Part shown: one piece after another, positions 19,239 through 29,180 of the stretch | Numbering within the stretch: position 1 is the stretch's first letter | Layout: each line of letters begins with the position of its first letter | Program-made: the position numbers and the translations under genes | The notes under the pieces: generated by a model | Seen by the model: the letters and a program-made list of their open reading frames with translations, nothing else | Database searches by the model: none | What the model was told of the DNA's origin: nothing | Assembly (NCBI RefSeq): GCF_000208925.1 | Contig: NW_001914940.1 | Span: forward strand, 1,841-53,377 | From: Entamoeba histolytica HM-1:IMSS | Lineage: Eukaryota > Evosea > Mastigamoebida > Endamoebidae | Direction: 5' to 3' | Length of the DNA stretch: 51,537 bases

Positions 19239-19746
19239 ATTGACTTTTGTTGTGGTTTGTTTTTATTTTAAAAATGCATTTGGTTTGAACCTTTTTTAAG
19301 CCTTTTATGTTTTTTTTTTAATTCTTTTTCGTGTTATTACATGACATTTTTTTTTAAGAGAAACTTTTAATACTATTGATTTTTACATTGGAATTATTAA
19401 TCATCGATTATGCTGTATTTATGCAATTATTAACTAATAATAGATATTAAATAATTAAATTTTTAGTAATGAATAAATTTAAATTAAACGAATTGTATTT
19501 TTGTTATCAACTTTTATTGTAATACTATGTAATATTATGTTGAATGAAAACAAATAAAAGAGAAAAAGAATGAATATGCTATGCTAGAAATAATATTTCA
19601 AATTTTAAATAAATAACACAAAAGTATTAGAAAATAAGTTTATTCATTTTCAAAGATATTCAACTTATTTTCAATAATAAAGGCTTAATAAAAAAATTGA
19701 TAAAATAAAATAAATTATGAGTAGAGAAATTAAAAATTTTTAGATA
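19239..19746. other. intergenic, no gene seen
   Basis: 508 bp of AT-rich DNA between two plus-strand genes, with no coding-like frame. Confidence 0.6.
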
Positions 19747-20793
19747 ATGGAAGAAACAGTTGAATGGCTGATTAATTCCTTAAAAGAAATAATGAAAAAA
19801 GAATGTACAGGAAAAAGATTTATTGAAAATTTTATTATGCCAAAAACATATTCAGCAAAAAGAATATTATTAAGAAGAATGACTGATACTATAAAACCAT
19901 TAAAATATAGTCCATTATTTATTCAAAAACAAAATGAATTATTACAAAGTGAATTAGGAGAAATTATTGATTATAAATCATTACCTATTCATCCTAATTT
20001 AAATAAACAATTTTCTAAATCTATAAGAGTATGGAAAGGGGATATAACTAAATTAAAAATAGATTCTATTGTTAACGCTGCAAACAATACTCTTGTTGGT
20101 TGTTTTATTCCACTTCATTCTTGTGTTGATAGTATTATTCATGAACGTGCTGGAGTTCAATTAAGACATGAATGCAGTCAATTAAAAACAGCTTATAAAG
20201 CAACAACAACTACGACTGAAATAACAAAAGGATATAATTTACCAGCAAAATATGTAATTCATGTTGTTGGTCCTATTGTAGATACATTAAAACCAAAACA
20301 CTCATATTTATTACAACAATGTTATTTAAATTGTTTAAATAAAGCAATTAAAGCAGGATGTACTTCAATTGGATTTTGTTGTATATCAACTGGAATGTTT
20401 GGATTTCCAAATGAAGAAGCAGCAAAAATTGCTATTCAAACAGTTAATAACTTTCTTAAAAACCATCAAATAGAAGTAGTATTTTGTGTATTTAAAGAAA
20501 TTGATTATAACATTTATACTTCATTATTAAATGATGGATTTAATCATTTTGATATTATTAATAAAGAATGTTATGATAAAGAATGTTTGAAAGAAAAAGA
20601 ACAAAAACAACTTCAAAAATTACAACGATTAAAAGAACTTCAATTAAAAAAAAGTAGTGTCAATGAAGAACTTACTGAAAATGAATTAGAAGAATTTTTT
20701 GATTTGGTTCAATCAGTCCCAAAAGAGAAAAGACCAAAACAACCTTATACTCTTGATAAATGGTTTTCTACTAAAAAAGTAAATAAAAAGTAA
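19747..20793 (+). CDS. zinc-type macrodomain protein with PIP-like tail
   Basis: A 348-residue protein. The macrodomain (about 93-260) binds ADP-ribose and probably removes it from modified proteins. It has VWKGDITKL, the NAAN motif (110-113) and the zinc-macrodomain insert VGCFIPLHSC, in which C119, H124 and C126 are the likely Zn ligands, then CVDSIIHERAGVQLR. The phosphate loop is CCISTGMFGFP. Zn macrodomains in bacteria act with SirTM and lipoate proteins; none of those is next door here. An N-terminal helical region (1-90) matches the family. After residue 270 comes a Lys/Gln/Glu coiled coil and a basic C-terminus containing KQPYTLDKWFSTKK, which resembles a PCNA-interacting peptide. Confidence 0.9.
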   Translation: MEETVEWLINSLKEIMKKECTGKRFIENFIMPKTYSAKRILLRRMTDTIKPLKYSPLFIQKQNELLQSELGEIIDYKSLPIHPNLNKQFSKSIRVWKGDITKLKIDSIVNAANNTLVGCFIPLHSCVDSIIHERAGVQLRHECSQLKTAYKATTTTTEITKGYNLPAKYVIHVVGPIVDTLKPKHSYLLQQCYLNCLNKAIKAGCTSIGFCCISTGMFGFPNEEAAKIAIQTVNNFLKNHQIEVVFCVFKEIDYNIYTSLLNDGFNHFDIINKECYDKECLKEKEQKQLQKLQRLKELQLKKSSVNEELTENELEEFFDLVQSVPKEKRPKQPYTLDKWFSTKKVNKK

Positions 20794-20933
20794 ATTATTT
20801 CTTTTAATTTAGTATATTTATTCTTTATTTATTTTTAATTATTTTTCATGTTAGTTCTTTGATATTATTTGTATTTAAAAGTGAATAACAAGTAAAAGTT
20901 ATGACTAACAATCATTTTGGGTTTAATATTTTA

Positions 20934-22334
20934 TTATTTCTTTTGAATCATTTGATCAACTAATGAAATAAAATCATTTATTTGAGACGTTCTTATATTC
21001 CATTCAAGATATTGTACTATTATTTTATCATGTGAAATTAGACGTAATACTGATTTAATTTCTTCATTAGAAATAGCATGAGGTAATTCACTATTTAATC
21101 CAATAACAATCAATTTTTTACATATTAGATAATGACTAATATTTTTCCATTCTTCAAAATTCTTAAATTCTTCAAAACTTTTTATATTTGATACATCAAA
21201 TGCTAATACAAAAACATCTGGTTGAAAATAAAGAAATGGTGATAATTGAAATGAATTTGGTCTTACTTTTGCTGGTTGTATTTTACCTAATGGTAACCAA
21301 ATTTGATATGATTTACCATCAGTATAATGCCATTTAACATCACTACTTTCCATGACTGATAATTCACCATTTGCTTTATTTAAGAATGGCATTAAATCAA
21401 CAGAACAACATGCAGCACAAGTTATTTTAATAATAGTATTTAATTTCTCTACAACTAATTTAACAACTGAGTTTTGTACATCTTCATAATCTTGAGATAA
21501 TGAAATGATTGAATCTAAACTACCAAGAGCAATATCAATGTCATTTTCATCTCTTAAGTATTGGATATATCTCTCAAACTCATTTTCTAAATCATCTTGT
21601 TTTTGAAGTTGATGATAATGAATAGCTAATGCAATCATAGATGGTGAATATAATAAAGGAACATATGATAAATACATCATTTTCATATCATCAATTGCAT
21701 TTCTAATATAATCCTCTTTAAGTCTTAACCTTCCTTCTTTTTCTTCATAAAATTCATTTAATAAAATATTTTCTTTTTTTACATTATCTTCTTTCTTTAA
21801 TGTATTAAGTTCTGTATTCTTCCAATCAACCATCATTTGCATAAACCCATAAAATGGTTCAACAGCATTAAATTTACCAAGTTCAAAATGAAGAACTTCC
21901 ATTATTACAGGTTCATAAACTCTGGCATAATAAATAAGTTCTTGTAATGAAAATTTAAGTAATTTTGATTCAAAAATTTTTGTACATAAAAATTGAATAG
22001 TAATGTCTTGTTCTCCTTCAAATCTAAATTCCTCTAATTTCTTTCCAAAACAAAAACAAGCAATCATAATAAATCTTGGATGAAATAATTGTGGTGATTG
22101 AATTATATAAAAGTGTTTATATAATAATAAACATGAATAAAATACATTTAATGGTAATTTAATTTTCTTTTGAATTGAAAACATTTGTTTAGCATAATAA
22201 TCAACTATCACCTCACATTCTCCTGTACTAAGTAATTTTCCTGCTTTCTTATTAATTCTTTCAAATTGTTGATGAACTGAATCAGAGTTTTCAAAAATCC
22301 AATTTTTACGTTGTGTTGATTGACGATAACTCAT
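20934..22334 (-). CDS. cyclin H-like protein fused to a degenerate Rho-type GTPase domain
   Basis: A 466-residue protein when started at MSYRQST; an in-frame Met 23 codons upstream (22403) would leave only 15 bp to the next gene. Residues 1-290 align with cyclin H: QRKNWIFENSDSVHQQ, LPLNVFYSCLLLYKHFYI, HPRFIMIACFCFGKKLEEF, YEPVIMEVLHFEL and LLYSPSMIALAIHYH. Cyclin H with CDK7 activates CDKs and phosphorylates RNA polymerase II. Residues about 301-466 read like a Rho GTPase: IKITCAACCSVDL at the P-loop position, TDGKSYQIWLPLGKIQP for switch II, LSPFLYFQPDVFVLAFDV, LIVIGLNSEL at the NKxD position and QYLEWNIRTSQ at the SAK position. The Gly-Lys-Ser/Thr of the P-loop and DxxG are missing, so it probably cannot hydrolyse GTP. 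GTATTTAA precedes the start. Confidence 0.8.
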   Translation of the reverse strand: MSYRQSTQRKNWIFENSDSVHQQFERINKKAGKLLSTGECEVIVDYYAKQMFSIQKKIKLPLNVFYSCLLLYKHFYIIQSPQLFHPRFIMIACFCFGKKLEEFRFEGEQDITIQFLCTKIFESKLLKFSLQELIYYARVYEPVIMEVLHFELGKFNAVEPFYGFMQMMVDWKNTELNTLKKEDNVKKENILLNEFYEEKEGRLRLKEDYIRNAIDDMKMMYLSYVPLLYSPSMIALAIHYHQLQKQDDLENEFERYIQYLRDENDIDIALGSLDSIISLSQDYEDVQNSVVKLVVEKLNTIIKITCAACCSVDLMPFLNKANGELSVMESSDVKWHYTDGKSYQIWLPLGKIQPAKVRPNSFQLSPFLYFQPDVFVLAFDVSNIKSFEEFKNFEEWKNISHYLICKKLIVIGLNSELPHAISNEEIKSVLRLISHDKIIVQYLEWNIRTSQINDFISLVDQMIQKK

Positions 22335-22418
22335 TAAATACTTTTTTTGTTCTGTTATCAAAAACAAATAATTATTAATTGAAAAACAAAAATTTTCATT
22401 CAATTATTATTAAAGAAA

Positions 22419-23576
22419 TTAATCTTGTTGTTTGGGTGTTATTTTGAATGGATGAATATGAAGATATTTAGAGAAATAATAAATAACATTAATAACTAAT
22501 GCTGACTCCCAAAAGAATGAATGTCCAAAATATATAACTGCAAATATATTTACAATATTTGTTCTTCCCATAAAATAACTAATATTTATTATGAATGAAA
22601 TGATAATAGTTCCATAAAAGTTAATATAAAGAGGTGGAGATGGTAAATGTAATAATCGAGTAACAATATACCATTGTACAAACATTCCTACAAAACATAC
22701 ACTTCCTACAAGTCGAAGTTGATCACAAATAAAATTATCAATATGAATATAATTAATAGAAAGTGCTACAAGAGAAGTAGCTATAAATGAACTTAATTCT
22801 AATAATGGTTTTTTCCATCCTTTTTGATTCTTTTTTATTTCATTTCTAACATCAATAATTGAAGAAACAATAGTACATCCTAAAATGATTGTTGCAAAAA
22901 TCATTAAAAACATTGGCATAGGAAGAATACCAAAGATTGTTGCTTTATTAACAATTTCTGGTGTCCATCCATTAATTGTTCTAATAATTTCAATTACTAA
23001 ATATAAATGAACCATTTCAATTGGATTTGATGCTGGTCCAAAAATCATCCATCCTGTTTGATGTTGTACCCAATGTGGTAAATAGAAAATAGTAAATCCA
23101 ATAAAATAAATATATGCTGTTTGGAATTGGTCTAACATAAATTCATGACAAAGAATAATTGCTAACGTTCCCATTACAAGAACATCTACTCCATGATCCA
23201 TTAATTCTCCAAGTGGAGAACCACTTCCAGTTTTTCGTGCTTGTTTACCATCAAGAGTATCAAATAATACATACATGTAAAACAAAAGACCAATAATAAG
23301 ATGTGTAAATGATCCAAATACATTACTTAAATAAACAGTGAATAATGCTAATACAATAAATATTCCACCACTTGTTGTAATTACATTTGGTGCAATCCAT
23401 TTTGGTACTAAATGATTCATAACTGGACTAATAATAAAATCTTGATAAAAGTATTTCCCTACAATAGAATTATCAATAGCTTGATATTTATAATCCTTTA
23501 ATGTTTCAAGTGATTTCTCTGGAAAGAATGGACATTTTAAACTAAAGTCATGTACAAAATTTAATAAATAATTCAT
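22419..23576 (-). CDS. CDP-alcohol phosphotransferase (choline/ethanolamine phosphotransferase)
   Basis: A 385-residue ER membrane enzyme that makes phosphatidylcholine or phosphatidylethanolamine from CDP-choline/ethanolamine and diacylglycerol, the last Kennedy-pathway step. The family motif D-G-x2-A-R-x8-G-x3-D-x3-D is complete: D109, G110, A113, R114, G123, D127, D131. About eight to ten membrane helices follow the usual EPT1/CPT1 pattern, and length is normal. It is upstream of, and in the same direction as, the cyclin-like gene (84 bp apart). A TAGTTC (GAACTA on its strand) lies 18-23 bp before the start codon. The amino-alcohol preference cannot be decided by eye. Confidence 0.92.
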   Translation of the reverse strand: MNYLLNFVHDFSLKCPFFPEKSLETLKDYKYQAIDNSIVGKYFYQDFIISPVMNHLVPKWIAPNVITTSGGIFIVLALFTVYLSNVFGSFTHLIIGLLFYMYVLFDTLDGKQARKTGSGSPLGELMDHGVDVLVMGTLAIILCHEFMLDQFQTAYIYFIGFTIFYLPHWVQHQTGWMIFGPASNPIEMVHLYLVIEIIRTINGWTPEIVNKATIFGILPMPMFLMIFATIILGCTIVSSIIDVRNEIKKNQKGWKKPLLELSSFIATSLVALSINYIHIDNFICDQLRLVGSVCFVGMFVQWYIVTRLLHLPSPPLYINFYGTIIISFIINISYFMGRTNIVNIFAVIYFGHSFFWESALVINVIYYFSKYLHIHPFKITPKQQD

Positions 23577-23853
23577 TTCTTTTTATTCTTTTTTAGTTCA
23601 TCCAATTTTAATATGAATGAAACAGGACTTTTTCAACATGCCTTTATTGGTTATGGAGGTTTTTATTTTTCAATTTAATAATTATTTATTCTAATTATTA
23701 TTATTTTAATTGATACATTTTGGTTTTTATTTGAAACTATTTTATTTATTAATTTGATTGTTTTTTAATTCTTGTTTAAAAAAAATTCATGATATTAGAA
23801 TAATTATTTGTTGTTTCTCATTTCTTTCTAGAAGTTGAAAAGAAACAGTTAAT

Positions 23854-24516
23854 TTAGTACAACTGAACAAAGAGAATTCTTGAAAAACTAAAATAAGATG
23901 GGTAATGAGAGTCATTGAAGATATCACTGTTAAGGCCAACTGTATCTATATATCCCCTATTTAATTGCTCTCCAGAAGCTGACCCAATATAACTTTTATC
24001 TTCTCCTCGAATATGAAACCCATACCCAACTCCAAATATCCAACTGTTTTGAATGTCACGATGAATAATTAATTGGTTTTCATTTTTTAGATTTTGTTTA
24101 AAACGAGTGGGTGGAACATTATAAGGATTTTTCAACGTAAACATGAAATGTTTTTTATCATCACAAAGAATAGAAGATTGCCTTTTTGGTATGATAGAAT
24201 GGTATGATCCAAAAACATTACCAGTAGTTGTACAAATAACTGTGACAATATTTGTTCTGCCTTGAAGAGTTCTCCATACTTGTTTTGTTGATAATTCTTG
24301 ATTTTCTGAATTGTAAATAATACAAAACTTATTAGCATGACACCACCGAAGTAAGATACTAGCCATTGTCCTATCTGAATTGTCATCAAAAAAAATAGTA
24401 TTAGGAGAATAAATTTGTCTATGAAGATTGTCTATAATTTTCATAAAAATGTTTTTCTTTCTTTCTTCTTCGTTTTTTGTTTCATCCACCTTTATAGTTT
24501 TATTACTTAAAAACAT
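23854..24516 (-). CDS. TLDc-domain protein
   Basis: A 220-residue protein of the TLDc type that is expanded in Entamoeba. The domain order is visible: FCIIYNSENQELSTKQVW, then the strand NIVTVICTTTGNVFGSYH, HFMFTLKNPYN, WIFGVGYGFHIRG, and the final SFSRILFVQLY, corresponding to the FTPKRIIVIEM end of other family members. TLDc proteins in animals bind the V-ATPase or protect against oxidative stress; the Entamoeba members are uncharacterised. The N-terminal 35 residues are charged. It matches the decayed TLDc copy at 29181-29625 in layout. Confidence 0.7.
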   Translation of the reverse strand: MFLSNKTIKVDETKNEEERKKNIFMKIIDNLHRQIYSPNTIFFDDNSDRTMASILLRWCHANKFCIIYNSENQELSTKQVWRTLQGRTNIVTVICTTTGNVFGSYHSIIPKRQSSILCDDKKHFMFTLKNPYNVPPTRFKQNLKNENQLIIHRDIQNSWIFGVGYGFHIRGEDKSYIGSASGEQLNRGYIDTVGLNSDIFNDSHYPSYFSFSRILFVQLY

Positions 24517-24705
24517 TTGACTTAATTATTATCTTATTGTAGATATTGTTTTATATGATTGTCCATTCATTTCACTTAGAATCCGAGAAGTTAAACTGAA
24601 AAGGTAATAAAAAAGAAATAGAATGAATAAATGTGTGATTACTAGTAAATTATATTAAAGGAATATTAAATAAAAGTTGAGAAAAGAAGTTAGATTAGAG
24701 AGAAA

Positions 24706-24740
24706 ACGAACCCTAAAACAAAGGAAAAAGAACTTAAAAT
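24706..24740 (+). promoter_or_regulatory. promoter elements of the uL22 gene
   Basis: AACCCTAAA at 24709-24717 matches the core of the telo-box found before ribosomal protein genes in plants and fungi. GAACTTAAAA begins at 24730, 28 bp before the ATG, and fits the Entamoeba GAAC element. Both are motif matches only. Confidence 0.45.
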
Positions 24741-24757
24741 TAGAAGGCTAAGTTGAA

Positions 24758-25297
24758 ATGGTCAAGTATTGCACTAAGCCTGTTAATGTAGCTAAAGCAG
24801 CTCAAGCACGTGGTGACAACCTTAAAGTTCACTTTAAAAATACTTACGAAACAGCTGATGCTATTAGAGGAATGAAAGTTGCTCGTGCACAAGAATTTCT
24901 TAAAAACGTTATTATTAAGAAAGAAATTGTTCCATTCAGAAAACATAATGGAGGAGTTGGACGTAAGGCTCAATGTAAAGGATTAAATTGTGCATTTGGA
25001 AGATGGCCAGTCAAATCAGCACAATTCATTCTTAAACTTCTTAAGAATGCTGTTGACAATGCCAAAGCAAAAGGACTTAATACAGCTCTTTTAACTGTCA
25101 GCCATATTGCTGTTCAAGAGGCTCGTTCATCAAGAAGAAGACTTTATAGAGCACACGGAAGTATCAACTCCTTCTCAAGCAGCCCATGTCATATTGAAAT
25201 TATTTTAACTGAAAAAGAAAAGAAAGTTGCTAAACCAGTTGAAGGAATTAAAGGAAAAAAATCTGCTCATCAAACAGTTTCCTACGTTCTCAATTAA
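24758..25297 (+). CDS. RPL17: 60S ribosomal protein L17 (uL22)
   Basis: A 179-residue large-subunit ribosomal protein lining the peptide exit tunnel. The whole length aligns with eukaryotic L17/uL22: MVKYCTKPVNVAKAAQARG, VHFKNTYETADAIRGM, KNVIIKKEIVPFRKHNGG, GRWPVKSAQFILKLLKNA, and the tunnel-loop region SSRRRLYRAHGSINSFSSSP followed by CHIEIILTEKE. Human L17 is 184 residues. Codon use is strongly biased to highly expressed Entamoeba choices (GTT, AAG, CTT), unlike most neighbours. It is intronless with a short 3' UTR before the convergent CDP-DAG synthase gene. Confidence 0.97.
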   Translation: MVKYCTKPVNVAKAAQARGDNLKVHFKNTYETADAIRGMKVARAQEFLKNVIIKKEIVPFRKHNGGVGRKAQCKGLNCAFGRWPVKSAQFILKLLKNAVDNAKAKGLNTALLTVSHIAVQEARSSRRRLYRAHGSINSFSSSPCHIEIILTEKEKKVAKPVEGIKGKKSAHQTVSYVLN

Positions 25298-25406
25298 ATA
25301 AAAATGAATTTTAATTATAAAATTCTTGACAGGGTGTGCATCATTTTTCTTTTTTATTTAAAACATAAAATTAACATAATTAGTTTTAATTTTTTATATC
25401 TTTGAA

Positions 25407-26306
25407 TTAGAATAAAGAACATTCATCATTTGTAAAATAAAAGTAATGTTGAATACATCTCAAAACCAATCCAGGGTGATATCCAAAAAGTTTATACCAA
25501 TAATAGGCTAATGTAATAACAATAATATGGGAGTCCATTCTGTCAAACATCCCACCCATTCCTGGTAATATACTTCCAAAGTCTTTTACATCTAATTGTC
25601 GTTTTAAGCAACTTGCAATTAAATCACCAATAATACCTGATACATACACTAATAAAATAAAGATTAAGTTATCTTGAGCAAGTATCCCAATTATAATCAA
25701 TACAAGAAGCCCTCCTAAATACCCTTCAATAGATTTGTTTGGTGAAAGAAAAGTAAATGGCTTATGTTTACCAAACATTCTTCCAAATGCCCATTGCCAA
25801 ATGTCATTATTACATGTAAGGAAAATTATATACATTAATGGCATAGTTGTTCCTGTTATATATGGGATGGCTATAGAGAATGATAACAAGTGAATAGACC
25901 AATAAGATGCAAAAAACAGTTTTGTGCTTTTAATAAGGTCATGAGTTTTCAATGAATAACAAGAATAAACAATAAAAGAGATAACTGGGAATATTTCGAA
26001 AGTTAGTTGATAGTTAATAGTAAGCATTATGTGGTCAAAAACAAATAACCCATATCCAATATATTTTTCACTTGTTGAGGCATGGAAAACATTATTTAAT
26101 TCATGAAACAATAGAAAACTTAATACAGCTTCTAACACATGAAAAGTATGAACACCTAAATAGATTGGAACAACAGCAACAAGAGAAAATATGGTTCCTG
26201 TTATAATTCTTTGTTTTTTGTTAGTCTCACTTTTGGTAATTTTTTCAGAAACGCTCTGTGGTATAGCTTTAGTAGGTACATCAGTGTCATTCATTTGTAA
26301 AAACAC
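25407..26306 (-). CDS. phosphatidate cytidylyltransferase (CDP-DAG synthase)
   Basis: A 299-residue multi-pass ER membrane enzyme making CDP-diacylglycerol from CTP and phosphatidic acid, the precursor of phosphatidylinositol. The diagnostic C-terminal signature is complete: S232-x2-KR, then KDFGSILPGMGGMFDRMD at 241-258. The earlier SPNKSIEGYLGG and GRMFGKHKPF also match. About seven hydrophobic helices are seen. Two close starts exist (M1 and M5); either is possible. ATAGAACTTATTAAAA lies 15-30 bp before the start and fits the core promoter. With the phosphotransferase at 22419-23576 it forms a loose phospholipid-synthesis neighbourhood. Confidence 0.93.
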   Translation of the reverse strand: MFLQMNDTDVPTKAIPQSVSEKITKSETNKKQRIITGTIFSLVAVVPIYLGVHTFHVLEAVLSFLLFHELNNVFHASTSEKYIGYGLFVFDHIMLTINYQLTFEIFPVISFIVYSCYSLKTHDLIKSTKLFFASYWSIHLLSFSIAIPYITGTTMPLMYIIFLTCNNDIWQWAFGRMFGKHKPFTFLSPNKSIEGYLGGLLVLIIIGILAQDNLIFILLVYVSGIIGDLIASCLKRQLDVKDFGSILPGMGGMFDRMDSHIIVITLAYYWYKLFGYHPGLVLRCIQHYFYFTNDECSLF

Positions 26307-26606
26307 AATTTAGTTTTAATAAGTTCTATGGTATTTAACCAAATTTTTTACAAAAATTCTATTTCTAGTAGATTAATAATTCATTTAATAAAAAGATTTA
26401 TATGAAATAGTTTATTTTATTCTCAAAAAAAAAACACCTCATTAAATTCAAAATAATATTCTATTTTCGGATTTCTTCACACTAAATTTCTTATATAATT
26501 AAGTGAGAATAAGGCATATTTTCGTGATTTCAATACAATCTTATTATTACTTGTCATTATTATCACATTTAATAAACAGACTTTATCAGTAAGAAAAAAA
26601 CAGGTA
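26307..26606. other. intergenic, no gene seen
   Basis: 300 bp between divergent genes: AT-rich, with the promoter of CDP-DAG synthase at its left edge. Confidence 0.5.
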
Positions 26607-26804
26607 ATGGAAGAAGTTATGGACATTATCATTGAACAAACAACCATATCAAATAAGTTATTCCAAAGGCAAAAAGAACTTGAAAAGCAAAGGTTAGTAA
26701 TTGAAAAACTAACAAGTTTTGTTGCTGAAACCATCAACATTAAAAATATGAAAGAACATCCTCAGGAACAAGAGAAAAACAATGAAATGAAACCTGAGGA
26801 ATAA
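26607..26804 (+). CDS. small coiled-coil ORF
   Basis: 65 residues: MEEVMDIIIEQTTISNKLFQ, then a Lys/Glu/Gln coiled coil and an acidic end (EQEKNNEMKPEE). Composition is that of a real protein, unlike shadow frames here, which are Phe/Ile-rich. No conserved domain is recognised, and no GAAC element is evident near the start. It could be a true micro-gene or the remnant of a longer one. Confidence 0.4.
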   Translation: MEEVMDIIIEQTTISNKLFQRQKELEKQRLVIEKLTSFVAETINIKNMKEHPQEQEKNNEMKPEE

Positions 26805-29180
26805 GTTTATCATGATTTTTGAGGTAATTTTTTGATAAAAATATTATTGACACCGTCTTAAAATTGTATTAAACAAACATGAAAATATAATTATAATATT
26901 TTTTCACTACATCTAATCGTTTTGCTATTATTATATAAATTATTTATTTATACTTGTATGAATTCTGTCTTGGTTTAAGGAATTTGTACTATAATTTTGG
27001 TTTATATTTATTTTACAAATATAACTTAAGTCATTACTCTTATTGAATAATTACATCATTGATAAGTCATAGATTATTTTTATTCTTTGAAAATAAATAT
27101 CTTTTACTTTATTATTAAAAGAAGAAGTATTCATAATTAATATAGCCATAGTACCTCTTAATTGTATATTTAATACTGAATAGATTTTAAAGAATATTAA
27201 AATGGATTGATTCCAGTTCATTTATGAGTAACACTTTATGTTTATATATTTATTTACATGAATAAGATTTTTTTGAGATTAAGTCTTGTCAATATATATA
27301 ATTAATAAATATATTGTATTAAGATATGTTTACAACTACTAATGGATCATGTTTAATGTTTTTATTATAACTTATAAGAAAAAAACAAGAAAAAGACTTA
27401 TTAGTATATTTCATTTATTTTATATTTTATCATATTATTCTCATTCTTATTCATTGAATAAATCTCTATATTCTTATTTTTATTCTCCGTATTAGTTCAC
27501 TATGTTTTTATATTATTATTCACTATATATTTTATCAAGTTATTATTCATTATAATGTTTTGTTCTTTAATCATTATTACATACTCTTTATTACCATTCT
27601 ATTATAATTATTATTGAATTACTTTTATTTTAATATATTAATTTATCTTATTTTCTATTGGTGAATTTTATCCATTTCCATTTTATTAATAAATATCAGA
27701 ATTGTCATTCTATTATTTATCAATTATCATTTTATAATATCAATTATTATTCTTTGTTTTTAATTAATAATATTTTCTTAAAATAGTCATATAAAAAAAG
27801 ATGTTTTTCAATAATTAGAAAGGATTATTTTAATAAGATATTGAGTAAAATGTTAAATAAAAATCACACAATTTAAACAATATCTTAATATAAATAATAC
27901 AATTTAAATATTGATTAAGTCATAATAAGTTTAGATAAATACGTTAATAAGAAAAATAAGTTATTATTTAACAAGATATATTATTAACATATTTTCATTA
28001 ATCCATAGTTATTTAATTACATACTGTATTTTTAAATGAAAACTGCATATTGTTAGTGATAATATTCTGATTTATTTTTTGATGATCATTTTTATCTATA
28101 AAATATAATTACATGAAAGTATTTAACATCAAAACAATGTTATTACGAAACAATTAAAGCTAATATCAAAAGATTAATAAAAGCGATATTCAAAAACTAT
28201 TACAATGAACACAATAATTAATGAAATAAAGATTGATTAAGTACTATTCATTCAAGACGATATGAATTTGTGTTAAATAAGGATTATCAATAAATAAAAG
28301 ATGAATGATTAATCAATTTAAAATATAATGTGAAATAAAGATATTGTACACTAAAATTGCAAATAATAATATCAATTTATAATTTTTATTGTTCCACATT
28401 TCTTTTTGTAAATATTTTTATACATTCAAATTAGTATAATATATAATGAATTTATCATAATTGAATTGTATTATCACTTTATGAATGAAATTGAAAGAAA
28501 AATTAAATAAACATTAAAATATAATTTTAAAATCGTTATAAACTCTGACATTGAAAGAAAATAAAATAGTTTGATATTCAAAATAATAAGAATGAAATAA
28601 TTTAACAATAATAAGAATAACGAAATAGAGATAAAACAATCAAATTCATTAATTTTAACATTTGAATTAACACAAAGAAACATCAAATAAAATACTTAGG
28701 AAGAAGCTATGGTTATTGATTATACTACTCATTATTGAAGATATTATAAAGAAAAAATAATAACAAGAAAATATACATGACAAAAATAAATATGTTATTT
28801 AAAACAAATTTTATAATAATCATAAAAATAGAAATAAAACAGAAAAAAATAAAATGAAATTTTTTAATAAACATTTCTTAACCTCACTTCTAAAATTGTT
28901 GTAAATCATTTCAATCTTTCATGTGACAAGTTTCGCTTGTTTTAGATGTTGTACCTGAAATAAATATTATTCCATTTCCTATTTAATAGAACACCAATTG
29001 AGTCAAGACTATTAACCATACAATAACTATAAGAATTAATGATAAACTTTAAACTAAGATAAAATATCGTGAAAATAAGAGACAATAACAAATAATGGGA
29101 ATAACTTCATCAACAAATAGAATGTCACATAAAAAATAATGAAATAAATAGAAGAATTGACAGAAAAAAGAATAAACAAT
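26805..29180. other. gene-poor region
   Basis: 2.4 kb of AT-rich DNA. Between 27.4 and 27.8 kb the sequence is dominated by TTATTATTCA-like permutations, a degenerate simple repeat. No intact ORF or RNA gene is seen. Confidence 0.55.

Noticed and set aside
27400..27800. TTATTATTCA-like runs as a CRISPR or satellite
   Set aside because: Units are irregular with no constant repeat or spacer; a degenerate simple-sequence region in a eukaryote.
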